This document shows, piece by piece, positions 34,610 through 43,850 of a stretch of DNA of 64,000 nt. The notes beneath the pieces are model-generated. The model was not told the DNA's origin. It did not search any database and saw only the letters and a program-made list of their open reading frames with translations. The stretch comes from Vibrio plantisponsor (lineage in GTDB: Bacteria; Pseudomonadota; Gammaproteobacteria; Enterobacterales; Vibrionaceae): positions 1 through 64,000 of the forward strand of contig NZ_JABEQC010000006.1 in NCBI RefSeq assembly GCF_013041605.1, read 5' to 3'. The number at the start of each line of letters is the position of its first letter. Within the stretch, counting starts at the first letter, position 1. Position numbers and translations under genes: made by a program.

Positions 34610-36977
34610 CTTCAGTATCCTCCACAACATTGTGTTCAAGCCATTGAAGCTGCTCTTCACACGCTCTCAAAATGGTTTCGCCGGTAGCAGGGGCATGCAA
34701 CTGCGGCGCATGTCTGTGACCACTGATAGAAGCCACTGCATCATAGGTTGCACACCAAACGCTGATTGCATGCATAAAAGGTGGTTCGCCCACCGCTTTC
34801 GAGCGATAAATGCTGTGCTCTGGGTTGGCTTTCTCATACAAATCGATGTGCATCTGTTTTGGATAATCACCAATCGTCGGGATCTTGTAGTTCATTGGAC
34901 TGTTGCTTAGTAGGCGACCGTCTTCATGCCATACAAGCTCTTCGGTTGTCAGCCATCCCAAACCTTGTACAAACGCGCCTTCAATCTGACCTCGGTCGAT
35001 GGCTGGGTTTAAGCTGTTGCCCACATCGTGCAGAATATCTACGCGATCAACGCGCATCTCGCCGGTTAATGTGTCGATAGTAACTTCTGAGCACGAAGCG
35101 CCCAAAGAGAAGTAGAAGAATGGATGACCTGTCGCTGTCTTTCTGTCGTAGCCAATCTTCGGTGTTTGGTAAAAACCGGTAGCTGAGAGAGAGACTCGAC
35201 CCATATAAGCTTTTTGTACCAACTGAGCCCAAGTGACGGTTTCATTCACACCTACAAGCTCGCCGTTAACGATATCGACGTCTTCAACCTTGTAGTGGTT
35301 ACGTGCAAATTCTAGCAGCCGTTGTTTAATTTCTAACGCTGCTTTGTGCGCTGCCATACCATTCAAATCAGCGCCGGAAGAGGCGGCTGTAGGAGAGGTG
35401 TTTGGCACTTTGTCGGTACGGGTAGAGGTGACGAGCACTTTGTCTAAGCTCACGCCAAAAGTTTGTGCCACGATTTGTGCAATCTTGGTATGCAGACCTT
35501 GACCCATTTCGGTACCACCATGAGAAACCTGCATAGTGCCGTCGGTGTAGACGTGGATAAGCGCACCCGCTTGGTTAAGGTGTGTTGCGGTAAATGAAAT
35601 GCCGAATTTAATCGGTGTCAGAGACAAGCCTTTCTTCAATACAGAATGGGTTTTGTTCCATTGATTTATATGTCCACGACGAGCACGATAATCACTGCTT
35701 TGTTCAAGCTGCTTCATGATTTCAAGCATGGCGTCGTATTGGTCCACCTGCATGCCATAAGGAGTTACATTTTTACCAGCACGGTAGAGATTTTTGAGGC
35801 GAATATCGAGTGGGTCTTGTCTGACGGTTAGCGCCAGCTCTTCCATCGCTTTTTCGATCACGATCATCCCTTGAGGACCACCGAAACCGCGATAAGCAGT
35901 ATGAGAAACCATGTCTGTTTTTAAGCGGTTGCCTTCAATACAGGCATTTCCCAGAAAATAAGCGTTATCGGCATGGAACATCGCGCGATCGACAATCGCA
36001 TCAGACAAGTCAGGGGAGTGACCACAAATACCGTTTACTTGGATATCCGCTGCGATGATTTCACCTTGTTTGTTCGCCGCGATTTGGTAGCGGTTGTAGA
36101 ACGGGTGACGTTTACCTGTCGCCGTCATATCAATACCGCGAGGCAGACGCATTTTAACGGCTCGTTTTGTGTGATAAGCCCCTAATGAGGCTAAACATGC
36201 CCATTGCGCCGCTTGGCTTTCTTTACCACCAAAGCCACCACCCATGCGTCGCATATCAACGGTGACTCGGTTGAAATCTACATGCAGAACTTCAGCAATC
36301 AGTTTTTGAATTTCAGAAGGGTTTTGAGTTGATGAACGTACAAAAATTCCGCCATCTTCGGTGATTTCTGCAAGGCTCACTTGTCCTTCCAGATAGAAAT
36401 GCTCCTGACCGCCGACGTGCATATCGCTGTCAATCGCGATATCAGCGCCAGCAAACACAGCTTGTTCGATATGTTTGCCCATCTGGTGAGAAGGAAGTAA
36501 ATCACTGGCGTTTTCGTGGCTAAGTACAACCGCATCTTGTTGGTATTCAATATTCGCTAAACGAGCAGCTTTCCATGCCTGATCATGTGTAGTTGCCAAT
36601 ACTAAAGCGATAGGCTGACCGTAATAGCGGATTTCATTATCTAGAGCCAGAAGCGGGTCGCCTTTGAAAATGGTGCCAATGTCTTTCTCGCCGGGAATGG
36701 CGTCCGCTGTAAAGACTTTCACCACACCGTCAGCACTTTCAACAGAAGAAAGATCCAAGTTAGTAATTTTACCTTTGGCTATGGATGAAATGACAACCGC
36801 AGCATGAAGGCAGTTTCTTGGAGTTACATAATCATCAACAAACAGGGCTTCGCCACTGACTTGTTTATCCGCACTTTCATGTTTGTGCGGTTTGCCGACA
36901 ACCTCAGTGACAGGTTGTTGAGCAGGTGTTTGTGTATCAACAGCAGTTTGTTTATCAACAGAAGTTAATTTACGCAT
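34593..36977 (-). CDS. xdhB: Xanthine dehydrogenase molybdopterin subunit
   Basis: This is the large catalytic subunit carrying molybdopterin, oxidising hypoxanthine and xanthine to urate. Motifs are GGGFGGKESQAAQ, YRGFGGPQGM, GGTEMGQGLHTK and the catalytic glutamate in KAVGEPPFM (about residue 735). The ATG at 36977 overlaps the last codons of xdhA (CATGCGTAA). The reading frame from 36998 includes xdhA sequence. At about 794 residues it is full length. Confidence 0.96.
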   Translation of the reverse strand: MRKLTSVDKQTAVDTQTPAQQPVTEVVGKPHKHESADKQVSGEALFVDDYVTPRNCLHAAVVISSIAKGKITNLDLSSVESADGVVKVFTADAIPGEKDIGTIFKGDPLLALDNEIRYYGQPIALVLATTHDQAWKAARLANIEYQQDAVVLSHENASDLLPSHQMGKHIEQAVFAGADIAIDSDMHVGGQEHFYLEGQVSLAEITEDGGIFVRSSTQNPSEIQKLIAEVLHVDFNRVTVDMRRMGGGFGGKESQAAQWACLASLGAYHTKRAVKMRLPRGIDMTATGKRHPFYNRYQIAANKQGEIIAADIQVNGICGHSPDLSDAIVDRAMFHADNAYFLGNACIEGNRLKTDMVSHTAYRGFGGPQGMIVIEKAMEELALTVRQDPLDIRLKNLYRAGKNVTPYGMQVDQYDAMLEIMKQLEQSSDYRARRGHINQWNKTHSVLKKGLSLTPIKFGISFTATHLNQAGALIHVYTDGTMQVSHGGTEMGQGLHTKIAQIVAQTFGVSLDKVLVTSTRTDKVPNTSPTAASSGADLNGMAAHKAALEIKQRLLEFARNHYKVEDVDIVNGELVGVNETVTWAQLVQKAYMGRVSLSATGFYQTPKIGYDRKTATGHPFFYFSLGASCSEVTIDTLTGEMRVDRVDILHDVGNSLNPAIDRGQIEGAFVQGLGWLTTEELVWHEDGRLLSNSPMNYKIPTIGDYPKQMHIDLYEKANPEHSIYRSKAVGEPPFMHAISVWCATYDAVASISGHRHAPQLHAPATGETILRACEEQLQWLEHNVVEDTEDAVTP

Positions 36978-38379
36978 GTTGCACCAACCTTGTTTCAACT
37001 TGCTGTGATTCTAGGTAAAAGCGTTGCAGCAGGTTTTGTACCAGCTTTACCCGATACTCCGCAGAGCCGCGAACGTCACTTAACGGATGAATCACCTGAG
37101 TAACCTTTTGACGTGCTTTGTTGACGATAGGTTGGGTGAGTGAATGACCGACAAAGACTTTTTCCAGTTCAAATAAACGTACAGATTTAGCGGCCACACC
37201 GCCTGCTGAAATAATGCAGCTCTTAACGCGTTTGTCTGAACCGATTGTCATGTTGATAGCCAGAGTTACGGTAGCAATGTCGTCCTCGTAACGCTTACTG
37301 ACTTTGTAGATGGCATGAAGCTGGTTTGGTGCTAAACGCGGTAGGTGAATTGCACTGATCCACTGGTTCGGTTTAATTAAGGTTTCGCGATAGCCAGTAA
37401 TGTAATCTTCTGGTGCATAAAGGGTTTTGTTTACGCCATCATCCAGTTCAATTTTGCCCTGAAGGCTCATCAGCAGTGGTGCAATATCACCAATAGGCGA
37501 GGCGTGACCAAGGCTTCCGCCAAGTGTTGCTCGGTGGCGAATGGTCAAACTGCCCAAACGTTCAATCACTTCATCCGTGGTTGGGAAGTGTTTCTTCATA
37601 AATTCATGAACAATGTTCATTGGCACTGCTGCGCCAACACGCCAACCTGATGTGGTTTCCGTGATACCAAGCAGGTCATCCACGCTAGAAATATCAATCA
37701 GTTCTGGAATGGATTTCAGTTGTTGCGTGACTTCCAGCGATAAATCGGTACCGCCAGCAATCAGTTTTGCATTCGGATGTTCAGCACGTGCTTTTGCCAG
37801 AGCTTGACGAGTGGTTGGCTTGATATATTGAGCACTTTCGAGAGGCTGAACAGATTTCATCCATGCTTTTACGCTTTCGATTTCAGCGCTAAGTGGATCT
37901 TCAATTTCAGTGGTTGCAATGGTGTTGGCTGCTTCAATCAGCGGACCATAACCGGTACAACGGCATAAGTTACCCGCTAAGAAATCCGCTGGGTGTTGTG
38001 GTTTTTCGGTCTGTTTGGATAAAGCATAAAGAGACATGACAAAACCCGGTGTGCAGAAGCCACATTGAGTGCCGTGTTTATCTACCACTATTTGTTGAAC
38101 AGGGTGGAGTTGGTTGCCCTGTTTCAGGTGTTCTACCGTAACGACCTGCTTGCCATGCAGTGAGTGGATTGGCGTGATACAGGCGTTTATTTGGCGATAA
38201 TTGACGTTATCACCATCTAAGCTGACTAAAACGACAGTACAAGCTCCGCAGTCTCCGCTTGCGCATCCCTCTTTAGAGCCTGTCATTTGTTTCTGTTCGC
38301 GTAGGTAGTTCAATAGCATGGTATCGGCTTTGGCAGACTCCACTTTGACCACTTCGCTATTAATCATTAGCTCTAACAT
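36970..38379 (-). CDS. xdhA: Xanthine dehydrogenase iron-sulfur/FAD subunit
   Basis: This is the small subunit, with a plant-type [2Fe-2S] domain (CASGDCGACTVVL), a second [2Fe-2S] helical domain (CGFCTPGFVM and CRCTGYGP) and a C-terminal FAD domain from about residue 185 (AGGTDLSLE, LGGSLGHASPIGD). Length is 469. It is the first gene of the operon xdhA-xdhB-xdhC-uraD-uraH-guaD-puuD. A near-perfect RutR-type operator sits 89-104 bp upstream. Confidence 0.96.
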   Translation of the reverse strand: MLELMINSEVVKVESAKADTMLLNYLREQKQMTGSKEGCASGDCGACTVVLVSLDGDNVNYRQINACITPIHSLHGKQVVTVEHLKQGNQLHPVQQIVVDKHGTQCGFCTPGFVMSLYALSKQTEKPQHPADFLAGNLCRCTGYGPLIEAANTIATTEIEDPLSAEIESVKAWMKSVQPLESAQYIKPTTRQALAKARAEHPNAKLIAGGTDLSLEVTQQLKSIPELIDISSVDDLLGITETTSGWRVGAAVPMNIVHEFMKKHFPTTDEVIERLGSLTIRHRATLGGSLGHASPIGDIAPLLMSLQGKIELDDGVNKTLYAPEDYITGYRETLIKPNQWISAIHLPRLAPNQLHAIYKVSKRYEDDIATVTLAINMTIGSDKRVKSCIISAGGVAAKSVRLFELEKVFVGHSLTQPIVNKARQKVTQVIHPLSDVRGSAEYRVKLVQNLLQRFYLESQQVETRLVQHA

Positions 38380-38467
38380 AACTTCCTCTCTCCCTTTCTA
38401 ATTGTAGCTGCAGCCTTGTCTATCTGCGCTTCCTTGCTTCAATGAGTACGGGTTTTTGTTATTAAAC

Positions 38468-38483
38468 TTGTCCAACTGGTCAA
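38468..38483. promoter_or_regulatory. RutR-type operator upstream of xdhA
   Basis: TTGTCCAACTGGTCAA matches the RutR consensus TTGACCA-NN-TGGTCAA at 13 of the 14 fixed positions. On the minus strand it contains TTGACC, which could serve as a -35 element, so binding would block the xdh operon promoter. Confidence 0.75.
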
Positions 38484-38500
38484 CTATTTGGGTAAAAAAA

Positions 38501-38531
38501 GACTCGCGTATCTTGAGCGGATACGCGAGTC
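38501..38531 (-). terminator. Terminator of the BMP gene
   Basis: A perfect 12-bp stem GACTCGCGTATC with its complement is followed by seven T on the minus strand. It separates the BMP gene from the xdhA promoter. Confidence 0.92.
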
Positions 38532-38539
38532 GGGCTTTA

Positions 38540-39616
38540 TTAGTTAGGAATTTTTGCGTCGATACCTTCAACGTACCACATTACTGATGCCAACTCTTGG
38601 TCAGTTAGAGAGTGGCCTGCTGGTATAACTTCCTTGCCTTGGTTGTCTTTCATAGGCCCAGTAAATGGAACGATTTCGCCTGAAATGATCTTCGCTTCTG
38701 TGTCAGAAATCGCAGTCTTAATCTCTTCAGGAAGGCTAGGGTTGATAGCAACAATTTGTAGCAACTCATCCTTTAGACCACCCCAGTAATCTTCAGATTT
38801 CCAAGTGCCATCCATAACTGCTTGCACGCTCTTGATGTAGTGTGGTGCCCAGTGGTCACGTACAGAGAACATGTGTGCTTTAGGAGCAAAGTGGCTCATA
38901 TCAGATGCTTGACCGATACCCATCATGCCGCGTTTTTCTGCTGCGATAAGTGGAGCTGGGCTGTCAGTGTGTTGAAGAATAATGTCTGCGCCTTGATCCA
39001 TAAGCGCGTTTGCAGCATCCGATTCTTTACCTGGATCGTACCAAGTGTTCACCCAAACGATTTTTAGTTTGATATCTGGGTTTACGCTTTTCGCGCCAAG
39101 ATAAACCGCGTTGATATCACGAATAACTTCAGGGATTGGGAAAGTTGCAATGTAGCCAAGCGTGTTTGATTTTGTAGCCATACCCGCTGCAACGCCAGAT
39201 ACATAACGACCTTCGTAAGTACGAAGTACGTAAGTACCTAGGTTTTTATCCATTTTGTAACCCGTCGCGTGTTCAAACGTTACTTTAGGGAAGCGTTTAG
39301 CTGCTTTCGCTGTTGGGTTCATAAAGCCGAATGACGTTGTGAAGATAACTTCATTGCCTGACTTAGCGAGCTGAGTGATAACGCGCTCTGCATCCGCACC
39401 TTCCGGTACGTTTTCCACGAATGTAGTTTGCACTTTGCCGTTGAAGTGTTTTTCCATTTCCAGACGGCCTTGGTCGTGCTCATAGCTCCAACCGTGATCG
39501 CCCACAGGACCCACGTATACAAAACCGACTTTCATCGGATCTTCCGCAAGGGTAGAAGTTGAAAACACTGCAGACACTGAAAGTGCTGCAACCGTCATCC
39601 ACTGATTTATTTTCAT
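38540..39616 (-). CDS. BMP-family substrate-binding protein of a purine/nucleoside ABC transporter
   Basis: This is a periplasmic binding protein of the Bmp/PnrA/Med family. It has a signal peptide (1-23, cleavage after TLA) and the motif VYVGPVGDHGWSYEHDQGR, then TTSFGFMNPTAKAA and TYVLRTYEGRYVSGVAAG. BMP proteins bind nucleosides or purine bases. The start at 39616 has GGAG 6 bp upstream. The ATG at 39628 would swallow that site. It lies 416 bp downstream of its permease genes with its own promoter, which carries one RutR-like and two TGTATACA sites. Confidence 0.9.
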   Translation of the reverse strand: MKINQWMTVAALSVSAVFSTSTLAEDPMKVGFVYVGPVGDHGWSYEHDQGRLEMEKHFNGKVQTTFVENVPEGADAERVITQLAKSGNEVIFTTSFGFMNPTAKAAKRFPKVTFEHATGYKMDKNLGTYVLRTYEGRYVSGVAAGMATKSNTLGYIATFPIPEVIRDINAVYLGAKSVNPDIKLKIVWVNTWYDPGKESDAANALMDQGADIILQHTDSPAPLIAAEKRGMMGIGQASDMSHFAPKAHMFSVRDHWAPHYIKSVQAVMDGTWKSEDYWGGLKDELLQIVAINPSLPEEIKTAISDTEAKIISGEIVPFTGPMKDNQGKEVIPAGHSLTDQELASVMWYVEGIDAKIPN

Positions 39617-39743
39617 GAAATTCTCCATTTCAAAGATATCGCTATTTTAAGATAGCTATTTGGTTGTCCATTTTTGCTCGCAAAAGTGTGTTGATAGGGA
39701 GTTGCTTGCAAAAAAATCGTGATACGAGATTGTTAGCAAAAAG

Positions 39744-39759
39744 TTGACCAACTGGTCGT
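39744..39759. promoter_or_regulatory. RutR-type operator upstream of the BMP gene
   Basis: TTGACCAACTGGTCGT matches TTGACCA-NN-TGGTCAA at 12 of 14 fixed positions, all mismatches being the last two bases. It lies about 130 bp before the BMP start codon. Confidence 0.72.
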
Positions 39760-39817
39760 GTTTTGAATAATTATTTTCGAATGGGCTTGTAAGCATTGTG
39801 CACAAAGGGGTTAGATA

Positions 39818-39898
39818 TATTGTATACAGTCAGTATAGACACTGATGGGAAATTAACTTTAAGTGGATGTTTTACAATGGTGCTTACATGTATACAAA
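39818..39898. promoter_or_regulatory. TGTATACA sites upstream of the BMP gene
   Basis: Two copies of TGTATACA (ATTGTATACAGT at 39819-39830 and CATGTATACAAA at 39888-39899, approximate ends) lie 69 bp apart. They match the palindrome found at the puuE/SBF divergent promoter. A further TTGTGCACAA palindrome is at 39796-39805. They suggest that the FCD regulator of locus 1 also acts here. Confidence 0.55.
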
Positions 39899-39997
39899 AT
39901 GCACCATTTTGATGCGCAAGCGTGGACTGAAAAGCTTGGGGAAATACAGCTAAATAGAGAAGCCTTTTCTGACAAATGCAGAGATATAGCAAACAAA

Positions 39998-40017
39998 AAG
40001 CCCGCAAAAGCGGGCTT
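39998..40017 (-). terminator. Terminator of the ABC permease operon
   Basis: The stem AAGCCCGC with its complement around AAAA is followed by TTTTGTTTG on the minus strand, 15 bp after the second permease gene. Confidence 0.88.
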
Positions 40018-40031
40018 AATTGTATCTGTTG

Positions 40032-40961
40032 TTATTGACGTTTAGGGTCGAACGGTTTGCCTAAACTCATTGGTGTTGCCAGTTTCTGGCGCAACTCATT
40101 CGAGCTCAGTAAAACCATGACAACGACCGTTGCTACATATGGGGTCATCGCGAGCAGGTTAGGAGAGATGTCGATTCCTGCTCCCTGCATCATCAAATGC
40201 ATGATGGAAGTAAAACCGAATAAGTATGCACCCAACACCAGATAACCAATGCGCCAGGAAGCAAACACAACCAGTGCTAACGCGATCCATCCGCGCCCCG
40301 CGGTCATGTTTTCCATCCACATCGGTGTATACGATAACGACATGTAAGCTCCTGCAAGACCTGCTAAGGCTCCGCCAAGCAATGTGACCATGTAACGAAC
40401 TTTAATCACTTTAATACCTAATGCGTTCGCTGAGTGCGGGTTTTCACCTACGGCGCGAATAACAAGACCAATACGTGTTTTGTGCAGTGTCCACCAAGCT
40501 GTGCCGACAAGAATAAAACTCGCGTACACCAAGATGTCATGGTTAAACAGCAACGGACCAAAGAATGGAATATCACTGAGTAAGGGAATCGCGATAGGCT
40601 TAAACCCTTGAATGGTGCTGCCGACTAAGCTTCCGCCTAAGAACGCACTAAGCCCTGTGCCAAAGATGGTCAGTGCTAAACCTGTAGCCACCTGATTTGA
40701 GCTAAGTGTGAGCGTTAATACACCAAATAACCAAGCCATCATCATGCCTGCGAACATGGCAACCAAGACGCCAACCAGCAAGCTGCCCGAAACCATAGCG
40801 CCAGCAAAACCGGCCATTGCGCCCATCAGCATCATGCCTTCCTGACCAAGGTTAAGTACCCCAGTCTTCTCACAAATTAACTCGCCCAAAGCGATGATAA
40901 GCAAAGGGGTACCTGTTTTTAGTGCCGCGATAAACAGCGACTGAATTAGCATTGCATCCAT
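40032..40961 (-). CDS. Nucleoside/purine ABC transporter permease (second)
   Basis: This inner-membrane permease of the BPD_transp_2 / NupQ-YufQ type is 309 residues long with about nine helices. Motifs are GQEGMMLMGAMAGFAGA and AVGENPHSANALGIKV, the conserved EAA-like loop, followed by GGALAGLAGAYMSL. Its ATG overlaps the stop of the first permease (TAATG). It forms the membrane channel with the first permease. Confidence 0.92.
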   Translation of the reverse strand: MDAMLIQSLFIAALKTGTPLLIIALGELICEKTGVLNLGQEGMMLMGAMAGFAGAMVSGSLLVGVLVAMFAGMMMAWLFGVLTLTLSSNQVATGLALTIFGTGLSAFLGGSLVGSTIQGFKPIAIPLLSDIPFFGPLLFNHDILVYASFILVGTAWWTLHKTRIGLVIRAVGENPHSANALGIKVIKVRYMVTLLGGALAGLAGAYMSLSYTPMWMENMTAGRGWIALALVVFASWRIGYLVLGAYLFGFTSIMHLMMQGAGIDISPNLLAMTPYVATVVVMVLLSSNELRQKLATPMSLGKPFDPKRQ

Positions 40962-42067
40962 TATGCGGCTCCTTTCTCATTAACCAGTGAACTAGCGGTT
41001 TTCTTGCTTAAAGCACGATTCGGCACGAATCGGTAGTAGATTAAAAAATCACACGCTAATAAGAAGAAGAGCAAAGTGCCTTGGAACAAACCAGTGACGG
41101 CAGTAGGCAAATTCAGTTCAATCTGTGCTAGGTCGCTTCCCATGTAAAGGGCACCCATAAACAGGGCAGCGATAATTACGCCTATTGGATTCAAGCGACC
41201 AAGATAAGCAACAATAATCGCAGCATAGCCATAACCGGGTGACACCGAAGGAACAAGCTGACCAATTGGTCCCATCACTTCAGCAGCGCCAGCAAATCCT
41301 GCCATTGCACCCGCGAACAACATTACGCCCCAGACCAATTTGTTTTCGGAAAAGCCCGCGTATTTTGCAGCGGCACGCTCTGAACCCATTACGCGAAGTT
41401 TAAAACCTGGCAGTGTTTTGAACAGCATCCAGCCTGAAGCTATTGCCACAATGACAGCAATCACAATCGACATTGTTGCGCGCCCAGATTCCATCAATGG
41501 TGACATGATTACCGCATCAACAAAAACGACTGATTCTGGGAAACCAAAGCCAGAAGGATCACGCAGAGGGCCATGTACCGCCCAAAGAAGGATATACAAG
41601 CCAATGTAGTTAAGCATGATGGTGGTAAGAATGATATTGGTATGAAAACGGCGGTTTAGCCAAGTGGGAATACCTGCCCATAATGCACCTGCGATAACAC
41701 CCGCACCAACGGTCAGCAGGAAAGTACCAAAGCCGGAATCGTCAGTAGCAGTTACCGCTACGGCACTACTGGCTACTGCACCGATTAAGAGTTGGCCTTC
41801 AGCACCAATGTTCCACATGTTCGCTCTGTAACATAGTGCCAAACCGATCGCACACAACATCAGTGGTGCGGACTTCACCAGTAGTTCGCCTAAGTTGTAG
41901 CTGTCTGAAAATGGCATCAGAACAAATACTTGGAAGGCTTTGATTGGATCAACATCCAACCAGACAAACATCAGGCTGGATACCGCCATAGTCAGTGCTA
42001 CAGCGATGAATGGAGAAAGCCAAGACATCATCTTAGAGCTTTCTAAACGAGGTTGGACCTTAAGCAT
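40961..42067 (-). CDS. Nucleoside/purine ABC transporter permease (first)
   Basis: This permease of the NupP-YufP type is about 368 residues long. The start at 42067 (MLKVQPRLES) follows GGAGG and overlaps the ATPase gene by 8 bp. Motifs are WNIGAEGQLLIGAVASS and the loop VMGSERAAAKYAGFSENK followed by GAMAGFAGAAEVMG. The frame upstream to 42097 lies inside the ATPase gene. Confidence 0.92.
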   Translation of the reverse strand: MLKVQPRLESSKMMSWLSPFIAVALTMAVSSLMFVWLDVDPIKAFQVFVLMPFSDSYNLGELLVKSAPLMLCAIGLALCYRANMWNIGAEGQLLIGAVASSAVAVTATDDSGFGTFLLTVGAGVIAGALWAGIPTWLNRRFHTNIILTTIMLNYIGLYILLWAVHGPLRDPSGFGFPESVVFVDAVIMSPLMESGRATMSIVIAVIVAIASGWMLFKTLPGFKLRVMGSERAAAKYAGFSENKLVWGVMLFAGAMAGFAGAAEVMGPIGQLVPSVSPGYGYAAIIVAYLGRLNPIGVIIAALFMGALYMGSDLAQIELNLPTAVTGLFQGTLLFFLLACDFLIYYRFVPNRALSKKTASSLVNEKGAA

Positions 42068-43589
42068 TTGCGACCTCCACATGAGAAACGAAACCACCGG
42101 CTATCCATTCCCCAATTTGATCGATAGAGGTATTGCTGGTTTTGACTGCGTCTGAGACTTGGCCTTCATAAATCGCGGCTAGGCGGTCACACAAAATAAA
42201 CAGTTCGTCGATATCTTCAGAGACAACCAGAACCGCTGTGCCAGCATCGCGCAATGCGATAAGCTGACGGTGAATGGCACTCGCAGCACCGATGTCCACG
42301 CCCCATGTTGGATGTGCACAAATAATAACTTTGGGTTGCTGAGCGACTTCACGTCCCATAATAAACTTCTGTAAATTACCGCCTGAAAGGCTTTTCGCTT
42401 GAGAGTTTTCATTGCGGCATTTCACTTGGTTGTTGCTGATAAGCTGCTTGGAAAGTTGTTTGAGCTTAGGAAAGTTAATGACACCGCGAGAGCTTAGAGC
42501 ACGAGAGTGAGTGAGTAGGGTGTTTTCTTCCAAACTCATTTCGGGAACGGCTCCCTGACCAAGTCGGTTTGCTGGCACGTAGGCAAGGCCAAGCTCGCGT
42601 CGTTTACCTGCGTCCCAATCACCAATGTTGATCTCCCGCCACTGAATGCTGTCTGCGTTGCTACGCGTGTCTTCACCACTGAGTACCGCAAGCAAATCTT
42701 CCTGACCGTTACCAGCAACACCTGCGAGACCGAAGATTTCGCCAGCGCGAAGTTGCAGATTTACTTTCTCTAGACCACAACCGAAAGGGTGAGAAGGAGA
42801 GAGTGTCAGATTGTTTGTTTGCAAAATGACATCGCTGGTTTCGGTTTTTGGGTAGATTTCCGATAATTGGGTTTCATCACCCACCATCATTCGTGCAATT
42901 GAGTTTGGCGTCTCTTGGCTCGGGTCGCATTCACCCGTAACTTTTCCGCCACGCAAAATCACAGCACGATGGCATAAAGAGGTGACTTCTTTCAGCTTGT
43001 GGCTGATGAATAAAATGGCGCAACCTTCGCTAGAAAGTTGGTTCAGCACTTCAAATAAGCCTTCGATTTCTTGAGGAGCAAGCACTGAAGTAGGCTCATC
43101 GAGGATCAGTAGTTTGACGTCCTGAATTAAACAACGAAGTATTTCAACACGCTGCCGCTCTCCGATACTCAGACTGTGCACATATCTGTCTGGGTCTACA
43201 TGCAGTTTGTATTGTTCACTTTTGACGATGATAAGTTTGCGTAAATCCGAAACTGAGTCGAGAAATTCCTTGTCCAAACCCAGTTGAATGTTTTCCAGTA
43301 CGGTGAGTGTTTCGAAAACGGAAAAGTGTTGAAACACCATGCCGATACCCATTGCTCTTGCTTGGTTTGGCGAGCCGATAGTGACTTCGTGGTTATTCCA
43401 CAAAATCGCCCCTTCACTTGGGCTATTAACGCCATAGATCATTTTTACCAGCGTTGATTTTCCTGCGCCGTTTTCCCCTAACAGAGCAAGGATCTCTCCT
43501 TGATGGAGTTTCAAATTCACTTTGTCATTCGCCACGACGCCGGGGAAGAACTTACTGATGTTCCACAGCTCGAGTAGTGGTGTGTCCAT
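42060..43589 (-). CDS. Nucleoside/purine ABC transporter ATPase (double ABC)
   Basis: This is a cytoplasmic ATPase with two fused nucleotide-binding domains, as in NupO/YufO and sugar transporters. Domain 1 has Walker A GENGAGKST, signature LSIGERQRVEI and Walker B LLILDEPTSVL. Domain 2 has a degenerate Walker A (GVAGNGQ) and signature LSGGNLQKFIMGRE, with the typical Walker B replaced by VIICAHPTWGVD. It is about 509 residues long. I chose ATG 43589, since GGAAAGGAA precedes it. It leads the operon and is divergent from the RutR-like regulator. Confidence 0.93.
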   Translation of the reverse strand: MDTPLLELWNISKFFPGVVANDKVNLKLHQGEILALLGENGAGKSTLVKMIYGVNSPSEGAILWNNHEVTIGSPNQARAMGIGMVFQHFSVFETLTVLENIQLGLDKEFLDSVSDLRKLIIVKSEQYKLHVDPDRYVHSLSIGERQRVEILRCLIQDVKLLILDEPTSVLAPQEIEGLFEVLNQLSSEGCAILFISHKLKEVTSLCHRAVILRGGKVTGECDPSQETPNSIARMMVGDETQLSEIYPKTETSDVILQTNNLTLSPSHPFGCGLEKVNLQLRAGEIFGLAGVAGNGQEDLLAVLSGEDTRSNADSIQWREINIGDWDAGKRRELGLAYVPANRLGQGAVPEMSLEENTLLTHSRALSSRGVINFPKLKQLSKQLISNNQVKCRNENSQAKSLSGGNLQKFIMGREVAQQPKVIICAHPTWGVDIGAASAIHRQLIALRDAGTAVLVVSEDIDELFILCDRLAAIYEGQVSDAVKTSNTSIDQIGEWIAGGFVSHVEVANA

Positions 43590-43680
43590 GTTGAGCAGAT
43601 TCCTTTCCAATTATTTTTACGGCTATTTTTGTTTAATTATTTGTTCTTCTATTGAATTTATAAAAGCCAAATGCAAAAAC

Positions 43681-43696
43681 CTGACCAAGTGTTCAA
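43681..43696. promoter_or_regulatory. RutR-type operator between the ABC ATPase and the regulator
   Basis: CTGACCAAGTGTTCAA matches TTGACCA-NN-TGGTCAA at 12 of 14 fixed positions. It lies in the divergent promoter, 92 bp from the ATPase start and 155 bp from the regulator start, fitting control of the transporter and autoregulation. Confidence 0.65.
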
Positions 43697-43850
43697 CATC
43701 AACAAGCGTAAGGCTTAGCATTGAGAGCTCACCTTTGTGTCGCTTTATATTGGTGCAGAGTGTTGAAAATGGTGCAAAAAATAGACACTTGACAACAACG
43801 GGCTATCCATTGATTACTTTAAATATAAGCCTAAATCGAAAGGAGTTCTT

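Noticed and set aside
41258-41273. CTGACCAATTGGTCCC, a RutR-like dyad inside the first ABC permease gene
   Set aside because: It encodes the GQLV part of the protein and lies far from a promoter. E. coli RutR does bind inside genes, but the match is weaker and codon use explains it.
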